A stretch of DNA of 50,041 nucleotides from Kofleriaceae bacterium (GCA_020633495.1 JACKDR010000039.1:1-50041); one strand, 5' to 3'; shown: positions 29,316 through 39,950, counted from the stretch's first letter. Notes: generated from the letters alone by a model not told the origin. Made by a program: numbers and translations.

Positions 29316-30347
29316 CTAGCGCGCCGCCGCCCGCCGCCGCCGCATCCGGCCGAGCACCAGCGCGGCCAGCAGGAGCGCGCTGCCGGCGCCGCTGGCGCTG
29401 CCGTCGCCGGCGCTGCAGCAGCCGGCGCCGTCGCCGTCGACGCCCGGGTCGCTCGCGTCGGGTGCGGGCCCGGCGTCGGGACCAGCGGCGTCGGGCGCGG
29501 CGTCGGGCGCGCCGGCGTCGGTGCAGCCGCTCGGGCACGGGCCGTCGACGCGGTCCTCGATCCAGCCCAGGTAGTAGTCGACCCGGGTGTCGATGCCGCC
29601 GGCGGCGCAGCCGGGCTGGACGTCGGCCGAGCGCGACACGATGCCGACCAGCCGCGGCCCGGCGCCGAGGTCGGCGATGCCGGGGCCGCCCGAGTCGCCG
29701 TTGCAGTTCTGCGGCTGCCCCGGGGTCGAGATCTGCAGCTCCGAGTCGCTGAAGGTGACCAGGTCGGCGACCGCGCTGGTCTTGATCCCGGCGGCGCCGG
29801 TCTGCTCGTCGGTGATGCCGTAGCCGACCAGCTCGATCGCGAGCCCCGGCGCCAGCGCCGCGGCCGCCTCGGCCGGGGTCGCCATCGTCATCGGCTCGAC
29901 CGTCGTGATCGGCTGCGCCAGGAACACCAGGCCGACGTCGTAGAACTGCTGCGGCCCCGGCTGCAGCTCGACGTCGAGCTGGAACAGCTCGTGGCGCGCG
30001 GTGGCGCGGCCGGGCACGACGACGGGGACGCCGGCGTTGGGATCGCCGTCGAGCGTGAAGCCCGGGATCTCGTCGCCGATGAACGCCGGGTCGAGGCAGT
30101 GCGCCGCGGTGAGCACGACGTCGGGGCGGATCAGCGTGCCGGTGCACCCGACGCCGAAGCCGAGCCACAGCGCCCCGACCGCCGGGTACTCGCCGTCGGT
30201 GGTCGGCGTGCCGCCGATGACCGGCGCCTGCTGCGACGTGGTCGCGGCGGGCTCGGGGACGCACGCGGCCAGCGCGGCCGCGGCGACGACGACGGCGACG
30301 GTGGCGGCGGCGCGGGCGGTGGCGGCGGCGGTGGCGCGGCGGGACAT
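29316..30347 (-). CDS. Trypsin-like serine protease with lipobox and MYXO-CTERM-like tail
   Basis: The 343-residue protein has an N-terminal signal with a good lipobox (AALAAC), then an S1 peptidase domain: VIGGTPTTDGEYP at the mature N terminus, His in VVLTAAHCL, Asp in YDVGLVFLAQPI and Ser in CNGDSGGPGI. All three catalytic residues are present. After the domain an Asp/Ala/Pro tether leads to GCCSAGDG, a hydrophobic helix (GSALLLAALVLG) and RMRRRR, the layout of the MYXO-CTERM surface-sorting signal. The start is ATG 30347. The basic residue expected before the IGG activation site is missing (QAPVIGG), so activation must differ from trypsin. First gene of the operon with two OmpA lipoproteins. 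Confidence 0.92.
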   Translation of the reverse strand: MSRRATAAATARAAATVAVVVAAAALAACVPEPAATTSQQAPVIGGTPTTDGEYPAVGALWLGFGVGCTGTLIRPDVVLTAAHCLDPAFIGDEIPGFTLDGDPNAGVPVVVPGRATARHELFQLDVELQPGPQQFYDVGLVFLAQPITTVEPMTMATPAEAAAALAPGLAIELVGYGITDEQTGAAGIKTSAVADLVTFSDSELQISTPGQPQNCNGDSGGPGIADLGAGPRLVGIVSRSADVQPGCAAGGIDTRVDYYLGWIEDRVDGPCPSGCTDAGAPDAAPDAAGPDAGPAPDASDPGVDGDGAGCCSAGDGSASGAGSALLLAALVLGRMRRRRAAAR

Positions 30348-30399
30348 GGATCCAGGGTCGCGCGGACCGGGGGCCACGTCCACCGCGAGGAGAGCCCCG

Positions 30400-31770
30400 C
30401 TACTTGCGGAACAGCGCCAGCTCGACCTCGAGCCGCTCGGCCCACCGGTAGATCTGCTTGCGGTCCTTGCCGAAGTAGTCGGCGATCTGGGCGACGTTGC
30501 CGCCGAAGTGCGACGCGACCTCGAGCAGCGCCTCGCGATCCGGGACCTCGTCGCGCGGCACCTGCAGCGCCGGCGCCGGCTCGACGCCGGGCGCCTCGCG
30601 ATCGCCGGCGCGCTCGCCGAGCGCCGCGGTCAGCGGCGCCGGCAGGTGCTCGCAGCGGACCCGGCCGCCCGCCGCCGCCGCCCGCACGCCGGCGGCCGAG
30701 ATGGTCTGCTCGAGCTCGCGCACGTTGAACGGCCAGCCGTGGACCAGCAGCGCCTCGGAGGCGTTGGTCGACAGCGCCAGCCCGGGCGCGACCCGGCCCA
30801 GGAACACCTGGGCCAGCATCAGGATGTCGTCCTTGCGATCGCGCAGCGGCGGCACCCGCTGCACCCAGCCCTGCAGGCGCGAGAACAGGTCGGCGCGGAA
30901 GCCGTCGCGGCCGAGCTCGTCCTCGAGGTTGCGGTGGGTCGCGGCGACGATGCGGACGTCGACCTGCTGGGCGTCGGAGGCGCCGACCGGGCGGACCTCG
31001 CCGGTGGCGAGGGCGCGCAGCAGCTTGGCCTGCACCGTCGGCGGGCACTCGCCGACCTCGTCGAGGAACAGCGTGCCGTCGCGGGCGGCGCCGAAGACGC
31101 CGTCGTGCTTGCGCTGGGCGCCGGTGAACGCGCCCTGGACGTGGCCGAACAGCTCGCTCTCGGCGAGCGCCTCGGGCAGCGCGGCGCAGTTGACCGCGAC
31201 GAACGGGCCGGTGCGGCCGCTCTGCCGGTGGATCTCCTCGGCGACCAGCTCCTTGCCCGCGCCGGTCTCGCCGAGCAGCAGCACCGGCAGGCTGCGCGGC
31301 GCGACCATCGCGAGCTCGGCGCGCAGCCGTCGCATCGGCTCGCTGCGGCCGAGCAGGCGCGGCGTGTCGGGCGCGCGCGGCAGCAGGTCCGGGCGATCGA
31401 CCTCGAGGTAGACCATCAAGGTCTTGCCGACGCGGACCACGGTGCCGGGCCGCAGCGTCGCGGCCTCGATGCGACGACCGTCGACGAACGTGCCGTTGCG
31501 GCTGCCCTGGTCGACGATGCGGTGGCCGTCGGGATCGTCGGGGTTCGGCTCGACCACGGCGTGCAGGCGTGACACCTCGCGGTCGTCGAGCGCGAGCGGC
31601 CCGGCCGGGCCGCCGAGGCGCCCGATCTCGATCCGCTGCCGCAGCAGCACCACCTGGGGCCACCGCCCCGACCACGGCGCGTGCACGACCCGCAGCACGC
31701 GCAGCTGGGCCGGACCTTCCTCGGCGGCGTGCGCCGAGGACAGCGTGATGGTCGGGCCGTCGATCACCAT
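30400..31770 (-). CDS. FHA-domain sigma-54-dependent transcriptional activator
   Basis: The 456-residue protein has an FHA domain (about 35-115; EIGRLGG, REVSRLHAVVE, DQGSRNGTFVDG) and an AAA+ domain (about 140-365) with Walker A GETGAGKE, the sigma-54 contact loop QGAFTGA, Walker B GTLFLDEVGE and WPFNVRELEQT. A Fis-type helix-turn-helix (about 418-448; NVAQIADYFGKDRKQIYRW) completes it. The GAFTGA loop is intact, so it should activate sigma-54 promoters. The FHA domain implies control by Ser/Thr protein kinases, a common myxobacterial arrangement. The start is ATG 31770. It is divergent from the YceI gene. Its targets are unknown; a candidate sigma-54 site exists at 47870 in this window. Confidence 0.95.
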   Translation of the reverse strand: MVIDGPTITLSSAHAAEEGPAQLRVLRVVHAPWSGRWPQVVLLRQRIEIGRLGGPAGPLALDDREVSRLHAVVEPNPDDPDGHRIVDQGSRNGTFVDGRRIEAATLRPGTVVRVGKTLMVYLEVDRPDLLPRAPDTPRLLGRSEPMRRLRAELAMVAPRSLPVLLLGETGAGKELVAEEIHRQSGRTGPFVAVNCAALPEALAESELFGHVQGAFTGAQRKHDGVFGAARDGTLFLDEVGECPPTVQAKLLRALATGEVRPVGASDAQQVDVRIVAATHRNLEDELGRDGFRADLFSRLQGWVQRVPPLRDRKDDILMLAQVFLGRVAPGLALSTNASEALLVHGWPFNVRELEQTISAAGVRAAAAGGRVRCEHLPAPLTAALGERAGDREAPGVEPAPALQVPRDEVPDREALLEVASHFGGNVAQIADYFGKDRKQIYRWAERLEVELALFRK

Positions 31771-31881
31771 GTGGGAGGTCCAGCCTACTTACCGGGCCGC
31801 GGTTGTCCACCCCCCGGAACGCTGCGTCCACACAGCCGATCTACCGGGTGCGGCCTGCGAGGGCCAAGGTGGGGACAACAA

Positions 31882-31888
31882 AAGGAGC
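31882..31888 (+). promoter_or_regulatory. Strong ribosome binding site of the YceI gene
   Basis: AAGGAGC near 31882-31888, with about six bases to the ATG at 31894. It is a near-perfect Shine-Dalgarno sequence, in contrast to most genes here, and suggests high expression. Confidence 0.7.
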
Positions 31889-31893
31889 TACTC

Positions 31894-32439
31894 ATGGCCA
31901 CTCGCACCGTCTCGATCGACACCTCGCACTCCCACGTCGGCTTCAGCGTCCGGCACCTCATGATCTCCAAGGTCCGCGGCACGTTCGGCACCTGGGAGGG
32001 CACGATCCAGCTCGACGAGGACGATCTCGCCAAGTCCTCGGTCGAGGTCACCATCCAGGTCGCCAGCGTCGACACCAAGGAGGAGAAGCGCGACGCCCAC
32101 CTCCGCTCGGCCGACTTCTTCGACGCCGAGCAGCACCCCACCATGACCTTCAAGAGCCGCAAGGTCGAGGTCGAGGGCGGCCAGGTCGCCCGGGTCGTGG
32201 GCGATCTGACCATCCGTGGGACCACCCACGAGGTCACCCTCGAGGTCGAGGATCTCGGCAAGTCCAAGGATCCGTGGGGCAACGAGCGCGTCGGCTACGC
32301 CGCGAAGACCCGGATCAACCGTACCGACTACGGCCTGAACTGGAACCAGGCCCTGGAGCTGGGCGGCGTCCTGGTCGGCGAGAAGGTCGACATCGAGCTC
32401 GACCTCGAGGGCATCGTGGCCCAGGCCAAGGCGGCCTGA
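31894..32439 (+). CDS. YceI-family protein
   Basis: The 181-residue protein is a YceI lipocalin-like barrel that would bind a polyisoprenoid or other long lipid: SIDTSHSHVGFSVRHLMISK at the N terminus, VEVTIQVASVDT, RSADFFDAEQHPTMTFKS, GDLTIRGTTHEVTLEVE and VGYAAKTRINRTDYGLNW. It has no signal peptide, unlike E. coli YceI, so it is likely cytoplasmic. AAAGGAG lies seven bases before the ATG, one of the strongest ribosome binding sites in the window. Codon use contains the usual GC bias. The intergenic gap to the divergent activator (31771-31893) probably holds both promoters. Confidence 0.92.
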   Translation: MATRTVSIDTSHSHVGFSVRHLMISKVRGTFGTWEGTIQLDEDDLAKSSVEVTIQVASVDTKEEKRDAHLRSADFFDAEQHPTMTFKSRKVEVEGGQVARVVGDLTIRGTTHEVTLEVEDLGKSKDPWGNERVGYAAKTRINRTDYGLNWNQALELGGVLVGEKVDIELDLEGIVAQAKAA

Positions 32440-32472
32440 CGAACCGGCCTCAGCCTACGCGTGGCCGGGCGG

Positions 32473-32787
32473 TCAGCCGCCGGCCAGCGGCGCCAGCAGG
32501 TAGAGCTGGTCGCCGTCGACCAGGACCCGGTCGGCGTGCTCGGCGACCGGACAGCGGTCGCCGTTGAGCATCAGCGTGTGGGCCAGGTGCGGCGAGTGCG
32601 TGACCGCCTCGCGCAGGGCCTGGCCGACGTGGTCCGGCCGGTCGAGCAGCTGGCCCAGGGTCGTCCCCGGGGCCAGCTTGACGGTCTCGTCGAGGTCGAA
32701 CCAGCCGTCGCCGATCCGGCCCCGGATCAGCACCTGGACCTGGACGCGCGGGCCGCGGTCGCCGCGCAGGCGGTCGAACAGGCCCAC
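32473..32787 (-). CDS. MoaD/ThiS-like small sulfur-carrier protein
   Basis: The 104-residue protein shows the beta-grasp pattern of MoaD: VQVQVLIRG, then FDLDETVKLAPGTTLGQLL, LMLNGDRCP, and GDQLYLLAPLAGG with the terminal Gly-Gly that becomes the thiocarboxylate. It would supply sulfur for molybdopterin. Its GTG start lies one base after the TGA of the aldehyde oxidoreductase gene, so it is almost certainly translationally coupled. MoaD-like genes next to tungsten enzymes of this family are well known, and here the link suggests a dedicated carrier for the tungstopterin of that enzyme. Confidence 0.85.
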   Translation of the reverse strand: MGLFDRLRGDRGPRVQVQVLIRGRIGDGWFDLDETVKLAPGTTLGQLLDRPDHVGQALREAVTHSPHLAHTLMLNGDRCPVAEHADRVLVDGDQLYLLAPLAGG

Positions 32788-32788
32788 G

Positions 32789-34828
<2,040 letters not shown>

Positions 34829-34896
34829 GGCTGCATTTTGCCGCGAAAACGGGTGCGGCAAGCCGCCCGCGCGATCTTCGCGCGTCGTCCTCGGAC

Positions 34897-34925
34897 TTGA
34901 CACATCCCGCCGTCGGGGCGATGAA
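34897..34925 (+). promoter_or_regulatory. Candidate promoter of the STAS-zinc ribbon gene
   Basis: TTGACA (34897-34902), a perfect -35 hexamer, is followed after 17 bases by GATGAA (34920-34925), a weak -10. Transcription would begin near the GTG at 34932, implying a leaderless or very short leader, or a slightly different -10. Confidence 0.35.
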
Positions 34926-34931
34926 GGGGGC

Positions 34932-35423
34932 GTGCTGCGCTGGCAGGTCCTCAAGGTCGGGCTCCGCACCATCGTCGCGCTCAATGGCGTCCTCGATGAG
35001 AACGCGGATCTGCGGCCGCTGACCGAGCTCTCCGGCGAGGTGTCGTTCGATCTGTCGGGCGTGCGCCGGATCAGCTCGACCGGCGTCCGCGAGTGGATCG
35101 AGCTGATGCGTCACCTGGATCGCCGCTGCCGGGTGTCGCTGGTGGCGTGCTCGCCGGCGAGCGTCACCCAGCTGAACCTGATCTCGAACTTCCGCGGCCG
35201 CGCCCAGGTCGAGTCGTTCATGGCCCCGTACGAGTGCCCGACCTGCGGCGCCGAGCGCGAGGTCCTGGTCGACTCGGTGACCGTGCTGCGCACCGGCGGC
35301 CTCAGCGTGCCGCCGCAGAGCTGCGGCGACTGCGCCACCCCGATGGAGCTGTCCGAGCTCCCCGAGCGCTACCTGGTCTTCCTGATGGACCAGCGCGGCG
35401 GTCGGCCGGTCGCGCGGGCGTAG
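34932..35423 (+). CDS. STAS-domain protein with C-terminal zinc ribbon
   Basis: The 163-residue protein starts at a GTG preceded by AAGGGGG. Residues about 5-95 are a STAS/anti-sigma-antagonist domain: TIVALNGVLDENADLRPL, VSFDLSGVRRISSTGVREW with the Ser-Ser-Thr at the usual phosphorylation site, and CRVSLVACSPASVTQLNL. Residues about 100-145 add two CxxC pairs (ECPTCGAERE, SCGDCATP) that could hold zinc. Such proteins may work in a partner-switching cascade with a kinase and phosphatase not seen here. It diverges from the AOR gene. Confidence 0.82.
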   Translation: MLRWQVLKVGLRTIVALNGVLDENADLRPLTELSGEVSFDLSGVRRISSTGVREWIELMRHLDRRCRVSLVACSPASVTQLNLISNFRGRAQVESFMAPYECPTCGAEREVLVDSVTVLRTGGLSVPPQSCGDCATPMELSELPERYLVFLMDQRGGRPVARA

Positions 35424-35432
35424 CGCCCGCCG

Positions 35433-38400
35433 CTACGGCGCGACGATCTCGTCGAGCGCGCGCAGGGCGTCGCGGGCGCGCTCGATCTCCTCGGTGGCCT
35501 GGGTCAGCGCCGAGGTGATGACCTGCACCGAGTCGGTCTGATCCATGACCGCGGTCTCGTCGGACGCGGCGCGCATGTTGGCGCGCAGCGAGTCGATGCT
35601 GTCCTGCAGCGACGACAGGTGCTGACCGAAGCCGTCGGGCAGGGTGCCGCTGCCGTTGCCGGCGGCGGGCGCGGCGGCGGCGGCCTCGTTGGCGCGCGCG
35701 AGGTCGCGCTCGAGCGAGCTCAGCCGCTCCTGCAGCTCGATGACCTGATCCTCGGCCTCGCGCAGGCGACGCCGCTCGTCCTCGTTGGCGGCGACCTGAT
35801 CGCGCGCGGCGGCGGCGGCCTCCTCGGCGGCGGCGGCGCGGGCCTCGGCGTCGGCGACGGCGCGGCGGGCGTCGTCGCCCTGGGCGCCGAGCTCGTCGAG
35901 GCGGGCCTCGGCGTCGGCGGCGCGGCGCTCGGCGTCGCGCGCGCGATCGGCGATGCCCTCGGCGTTGCGCTCGAGAGCTCGGCGACGCGGTCGCGCAGCG
36001 TCGCGGCCTCGGCGGCGTCGGCGCGCAGCGCGTCGAGCTCGGCGGTCGCGGCCCGGGCCGCGGCCAGCTCGTCGCGGGCGGCGGCGAGGGCGGCGGTGGC
36101 GGTGGCGAGGTCGGCGGCGGACGCCTCGGCGTCGGCGCGGGCGGCGGCGAGATCGCGTTGCAGCGCCGCGGTGGCGTCGGCGCCCGACGACGCCGCGGCC
36201 GACGCCGCGCCCTGGGCGGCGGCGAGCTGGTCGCGCAGCGCGCGGCGACCTCGGCCTGGGCGGCGGCGGCTCGCTGCGCGGCCTGATCGCGGGCGGCGGC
36301 GAGGTCCTTGGCCGCCTGATCGCCGGCGGCGGCGACCTCGGCCTGGGCGGCGGCGGCCTGCTGCGTGGCCTGATCGCGGGCGGCGGCGAGGTCCTGGCGG
36401 CCTGGTCGCGGGCGGCGGCGGCGAGGTCCTTGGCGGCCTGGTCGCGGGCGGCGGCGAGCTCGGCCTTCGCGGCCGCGTTGTGCTCGGCGAGCTGATCGCG
36501 GGCGGCGGCGAGGTCGCGCTCGAGCGCGGTCGCGCGCTGCGCGGCGTCGGCGGCCTCGCGGCCGAGGTCGCCGGCACGGCCGGCGGCCTGCTGGGCGTCC
36601 TCGACGGCGTGACGGGCGGCGGTGAGGTCGCGCTCCAGCGACGCGACCCGGGTCTCGAGGTCACGCGCCTTCTTCTCGGCGTCGGCGGCGCGCCGGGTCG
36701 CCTCCGCGGTGGCGGCGTCGGCGTCGGCGAGCCGGGCCGCGGTGGCGGCGTCGGACTTGTCGTTCGACTTCTGCTCGCGCGCCTTGGCCGCGGCCAGGTC
36801 CTTCTCCGCCATCGACAGCCGGTACAGCGCCTCGTCGTACTGGCGCTGCAGCGCCGACGCCTTGGCGATCGCGAGATCGGCGGTCTCGACCTTGGCGGTG
36901 AGCGACTCGGTGCGCGCCAGCGTCGCGGACAGCTCGGCCTGCAGCTTGTCGGCGCGGCCGGCGGCCTCGGCGGTGCGCTTGTCGGCCTCGGCGACCTTCT
37001 TCTGGGCGTCGGCGACGACGGCGCCGGCGTCGCCGGCCTGCCTGGCGGCGGCGTCGGCGGCCTGCTTGGCGGCGTCGGCGGCGCGCTTGTCGGCGTCGGC
37101 GGCCTGCTTGGCGGCGTCGGCGGCCTGCTTGGTGGCGTCGGCGAGCTGCTGCTTCAGGTCGGCGAGCTGCTGCTGGGCGGCGGCGAGCTGCTTGGCGGCG
37201 TCGGTGGCCTGCTTGGCGGCGTCGGCGGCCTGCTTGTCGCTGTCGGCGGCCTGCTTGGCGGCGGTGGCGGCCTTCTTGTCGTTGTCGGCGGCCTGCTTGG
37301 CGGCGTCGGCGGCCTGCCTGGTGGCGGCGGCGAGCTGCTGCTTCAGATCGGCGAGCTGCTGCTTCAGGTCGGCGAGCTGCCTGGCGGCGTCGGCCGCCTT
37401 CTGCTCGGCGGCCGCGATCCGCTTGTCGGCGTCGCCGGCCTGCTTCCCCGCGGCGGCGGCGGCCTGCTCGACGGCGGCGGCGCCCTGCTGCTCGGCGGCG
37501 GCCAGCTTGCGGGTCAGCTCGGCGACCTGCGCGCCCAGCTCGCCGGCCTTGCGGTCGGCGTCGGCGGCCAGCTTCTCGGCGTCGGCGACCTGCCGCGCGG
37601 TGGCCGCGAGCTGCTGGTCGGCGTCGGCGAGCTGCTGCTCGGCGTCGGCGGCGCGCCGGCCGGCCTCGACCGCGCGGGTCTCGGCGGCGGCGGCCTGCTC
37701 GCGCGCCTTGCGCAGCTGGGCCTCCTGCTCGGCGCTCGCGGTGGCGCTGGCGCCGGCGCCGGCCTCGGCGAGCTTGCCGGTCAGCTCGCCGATCCGCTCC
37801 TCGAGCTCGCCGACGCGCCGGTCGGCGGCGGCCAGCTTCTCGGCCGCGAACACGCCCGCGGTGGTCTCGACCACCAGCAGCGCCTCGTTGGCGTCGCCCA
37901 GCTGCTTGTCGAGCGACGCGGCGCGGGCCTCGGCGTCGGCGGCCTGCTTCTGGGCCGCGGCCAGCGCGGCCTCGGCCTGGTCGCGGGCGGCGAGCACGGC
38001 GGTCGAGTCGCGCAGCAGCCGCTCGCGCTCCGCCGACAGCTCGTCGAGCTTGAGCATCGCCTGCTGCAGGCCGGTCATGTCGGTCGAGGTCTTGTCGGCG
38101 TCCTCGAGCATGCGGTCGTGCTCGGCCTGCAGCTCGCCGACCCGCGCCTGCATCGCGGCGAGCTCGTCCTGGACCGCGCCGAGCGCGTGCTCGAGCGCGG
38201 CGGCGCGGCTCAGCGCCTCGTCGCGCTCCTGCGCCAGCTGGGCCGCGCCGGCGCCGTCGCCGGCGTCGCCGCCGGCGGCCATCGTCGCGTGCAGCTCGCC
38301 GACCCGGCGGGCGAACGCGTCGCGCTCCTCGATCACCTCGGCGCGCGCCTTGCGCTCCATCGCCAGCCACTGGGCCAGCTGCATGTGGACGCCACCGGCC

Positions 38401-38702
38401 GGCTGCGCCGGCACCGCCGGATCGACCACCTGGACCAGCAGGCTGCCGACCACGACGATCTCGCCGGGCGGCACCGCGGCCTGGTGGACGCGCTGGTTGC
38501 CGACCCACACGCCGTTGGCGCTGCCCAGGTCCTCGACCCAGCACGCGCCGCCCTCGACGAAGAACCGGGCGTGCTGCCGCGACATCCGCGGGTCGTCGCT
38601 CCGGATCGTGCACTCCGCGGCGCGCCCGATCAGCGCGGGCTGATCGCCCAGCTCGAAGGACCGGTCCACACCGTCGACATCGCAGTAGAGCAAGGTCGGC
38701 AT
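35433..38702 (-). CDS. FHA-domain protein with very long coiled coil; three frame breaks
   Basis: ATG 38702 opens an FHA domain (about 15-100; ALIGRAAECTIRSDDPRMSR, DLGSANGVWVGNQRV). A coiled coil of roughly 800 residues follows, rich in AADAAKQ-type heptads. A short C-terminal region with GFGQHLSSLQDSIDSL and ALTQATEEIERARDAL completes it. The frame is interrupted near 36395, 36240 and 35972. Each break behaves as one missing base; at 36395 the sequence reads CCTGG where neighbouring copies read CCTTGG. The restored middle is AAKDLAAARDQA and AAAAQAEVAA repeats, as expected. Corrected length is about 1090 residues. A scaffold role linked to Ser/Thr phosphorylation, polarity or motility is plausible but inferred. 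Confidence 0.82.
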   Translation of the reverse strand: MPTLLYCDVDGVDRSFELGDQPALIGRAAECTIRSDDPRMSRQHARFFVEGGACWVEDLGSANGVWVGNQRVHQAAVPPGEIVVVGSLLVQVVDPAVPAQPAGGVHMQLAQWLAMERKARAEVIEERDAFARRVGELHATMAAGGDAGDGAGAAQLAQERDEALSRAAALEHALGAVQDELAAMQARVGELQAEHDRMLEDADKTSTDMTGLQQAMLKLDELSAERERLLRDSTAVLAARDQAEAALAAAQKQAADAEARAASLDKQLGDANEALLVVETTAGVFAAEKLAAADRRVGELEERIGELTGKLAEAGAGASATASAEQEAQLRKAREQAAAAETRAVEAGRRAADAEQQLADADQQLAATARQVADAEKLAADADRKAGELGAQVAELTRKLAAAEQQGAAAVEQAAAAAGKQAGDADKRIAAAEQKAADAARQLADLKQQLADLKQQLAAATRQAADAAKQAADNDKKAATAAKQAADSDKQAADAAKQATDAAKQLAAAQQQLADLKQQLADATKQAADAAKQAADADKRAADAAKQAADAAARQAGDAGAVVADAQKKVAEADKRTAEAAGRADKLQAELSATLARTESLTAKVETADLAIAKASALQRQYDEALYRLSMAEKDLAAAKAREQKSNDKSDAATAARLADADAATAEATRRAADAEKKARDLETRVASLERDLTAARHAVEDAQQAAGRAGDLGREAADAAQRATALERDLAAARDQLAEHNAAAKAELAAARDQAAKDLAAAARDQAARTSPPPAIRPRSRPPPPRPRSPPPAIRRPRTSPPPAIRPRSEPPPPRPRSPRAARPARRRPGRGVGRGVVGRRRHRGAATRSRRRPRRRRGVRRRPRHRHRRPRRRPRRAGRGPGRDRRARRAARRRRRGRDAARPRRRALERNAEGIADRARDAERRAADAEARLDELGAQGDDARRAVADAEARAAAAEEAAAAARDQVAANEDERRRLREAEDQVIELQERLSSLERDLARANEAAAAAPAAGNGSGTLPDGFGQHLSSLQDSIDSLRANMRAASDETAVMDQTDSVQVITSALTQATEEIERARDALRALDEIVAP

Positions 38703-38792
38703 TCGCGGCCGCAAGTTACCACGGGTGCCGCTGGCAGAGGCCGGCACCGGCGCCCGGGGGGCGGCCCCGCGCGCCGCCGCCCGCGGCCGCGG

Positions 38793-39950
38793 TCACGCCG
38801 GCGTCAGCGCCGCGAGCAGCTCCTCGGCGACGCCGAGCGCGCGATCGGTGTCGTCGTCGAGCAGCAGCACGTGGCCCATCTTGCGGCCCGGCGCCGGCGC
38901 GAGCTTGCCGTACAGGTGCAGGCGCGCCTCGGGGCGGGCCAGGACGTGCTGCCACGGCGGGTCGCCGTCGCGCCACAGCTCGCCGATGAGGTTGAGCATG
39001 ACCGCGCCCGACAGCGGCCGCGGATCGCCCAGCGGCAAGCCGCACACCGCGCGGATGTGCTGCTCGAACTGCGACGTCGCCGCCGCGCCGTAGGTGTAGT
39101 GGCCGCTGTTGTGGGTCCGCGGCGCGATCTCGTTGACCAGCAGCGCGCCGTCGGCGAGCTCGAACAGCTCGACCGCCATGACGCCGACGTGGCCGAGGTC
39201 GTCGGCGATGCGGCGCGCGATGGCCTCGGCGCGGGCCTGGCGCTCGGCCGGCATCGGCGCCGGCGCCCGGGTCGTGTGCAGGATGTGGCGCCGGTGCACG
39301 TTCTCGGCGATCGGGTAGATCGCGATCGCGCCGTCGAGGCCGCGCGCCAGCACCACCGAGACCTCGCGGACGAAGTCGACGACCCGCTCGAGCACCGCCG
39401 GGCGCTTGCCGACCCGGTCCCACGCCGCCGCGGCGTCCTCGGCGCGCTCGATCCGGACCTGGCCCTTGCCGTCGTAGCCGGCGCGCCGGACCTTGAGGAT
39501 CGCCGGCAGCCCGACCTCGGCGATCGCGGCGTCGAGGCCGGCGTCGTCGGTGATCGGCGCCCACCGGGTCTGCGGCAGGCCGAGGCCGTCGAGGAACGTC
39601 TTCTGGGTCTGGCGATCCTGGATCGTGCGCAGCACGCTGGCGCGCGGCCGCACCGGCACGACCTCCTCGAGCCGGTCGAGCAGATCGGCGGGGACGTGCT
39701 CGGTGTCGAGCGTGATCACGTCGACCAGCCCGGCCAGCTCGAGCGCGGCCTCCTCGTCGGTGAGGCCGCCGATCACGACCTCGTCGGCGACCTGGCCGGT
39801 GGGGCAGCGGGCGTCGGGATCGAGGACGACGATCCGGTAGCCCATGCGGCGCGCCGCCAGGCCCATCATGCGGCCGAGCTGGCCGCCGCCGAGGACCCCC
39901 AGCGTGCTGCCGGGCAACAGCGGCCCGGCGCCGGCGCGACGCACGCTCAC
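38793..39950 (-). CDS. purK: 5-(carboxyamino)imidazole ribonucleotide synthase
   Basis: The 385-residue ATP-grasp enzyme makes N5-CAIR from AIR, bicarbonate and ATP in purine synthesis. It shows GVLGGGQLGRMMGLAARRMG at the N terminus, LPAILKVRRAGYDGKGQ in the ATP-grasp, FVREVSVVLARG, VNEIAPRTHNSGHYT and LGELWRDG-type (LIGELWRDG) sequence near the end. The GTG start at 39950 overlaps the purE stop (GTGA), so the genes are coupled, giving the usual order purE-purK. Residues and length are standard. Confidence 0.95.
   Translation of the reverse strand: MSVRRAGAGPLLPGSTLGVLGGGQLGRMMGLAARRMGYRIVVLDPDARCPTGQVADEVVIGGLTDEEAALELAGLVDVITLDTEHVPADLLDRLEEVVPVRPRASVLRTIQDRQTQKTFLDGLGLPQTRWAPITDDAGLDAAIAEVGLPAILKVRRAGYDGKGQVRIERAEDAAAAWDRVGKRPAVLERVVDFVREVSVVLARGLDGAIAIYPIAENVHRRHILHTTRAPAPMPAERQARAEAIARRIADDLGHVGVMAVELFELADGALLVNEIAPRTHNSGHYTYGAAATSQFEQHIRAVCGLPLGDPRPLSGAVMLNLIGELWRDGDPPWQHVLARPEARLHLYGKLAPAPGRKMGHVLLLDDDTDRALGVAEELLAALTPA

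Noticed and set aside
36230..37480. Direct DNA repeats as a satellite or mobile element
   Set aside because: They are codon-phased repeats of Ala/Gln/Lys/Asp heptads in the coiled-coil gene, not an independent element.
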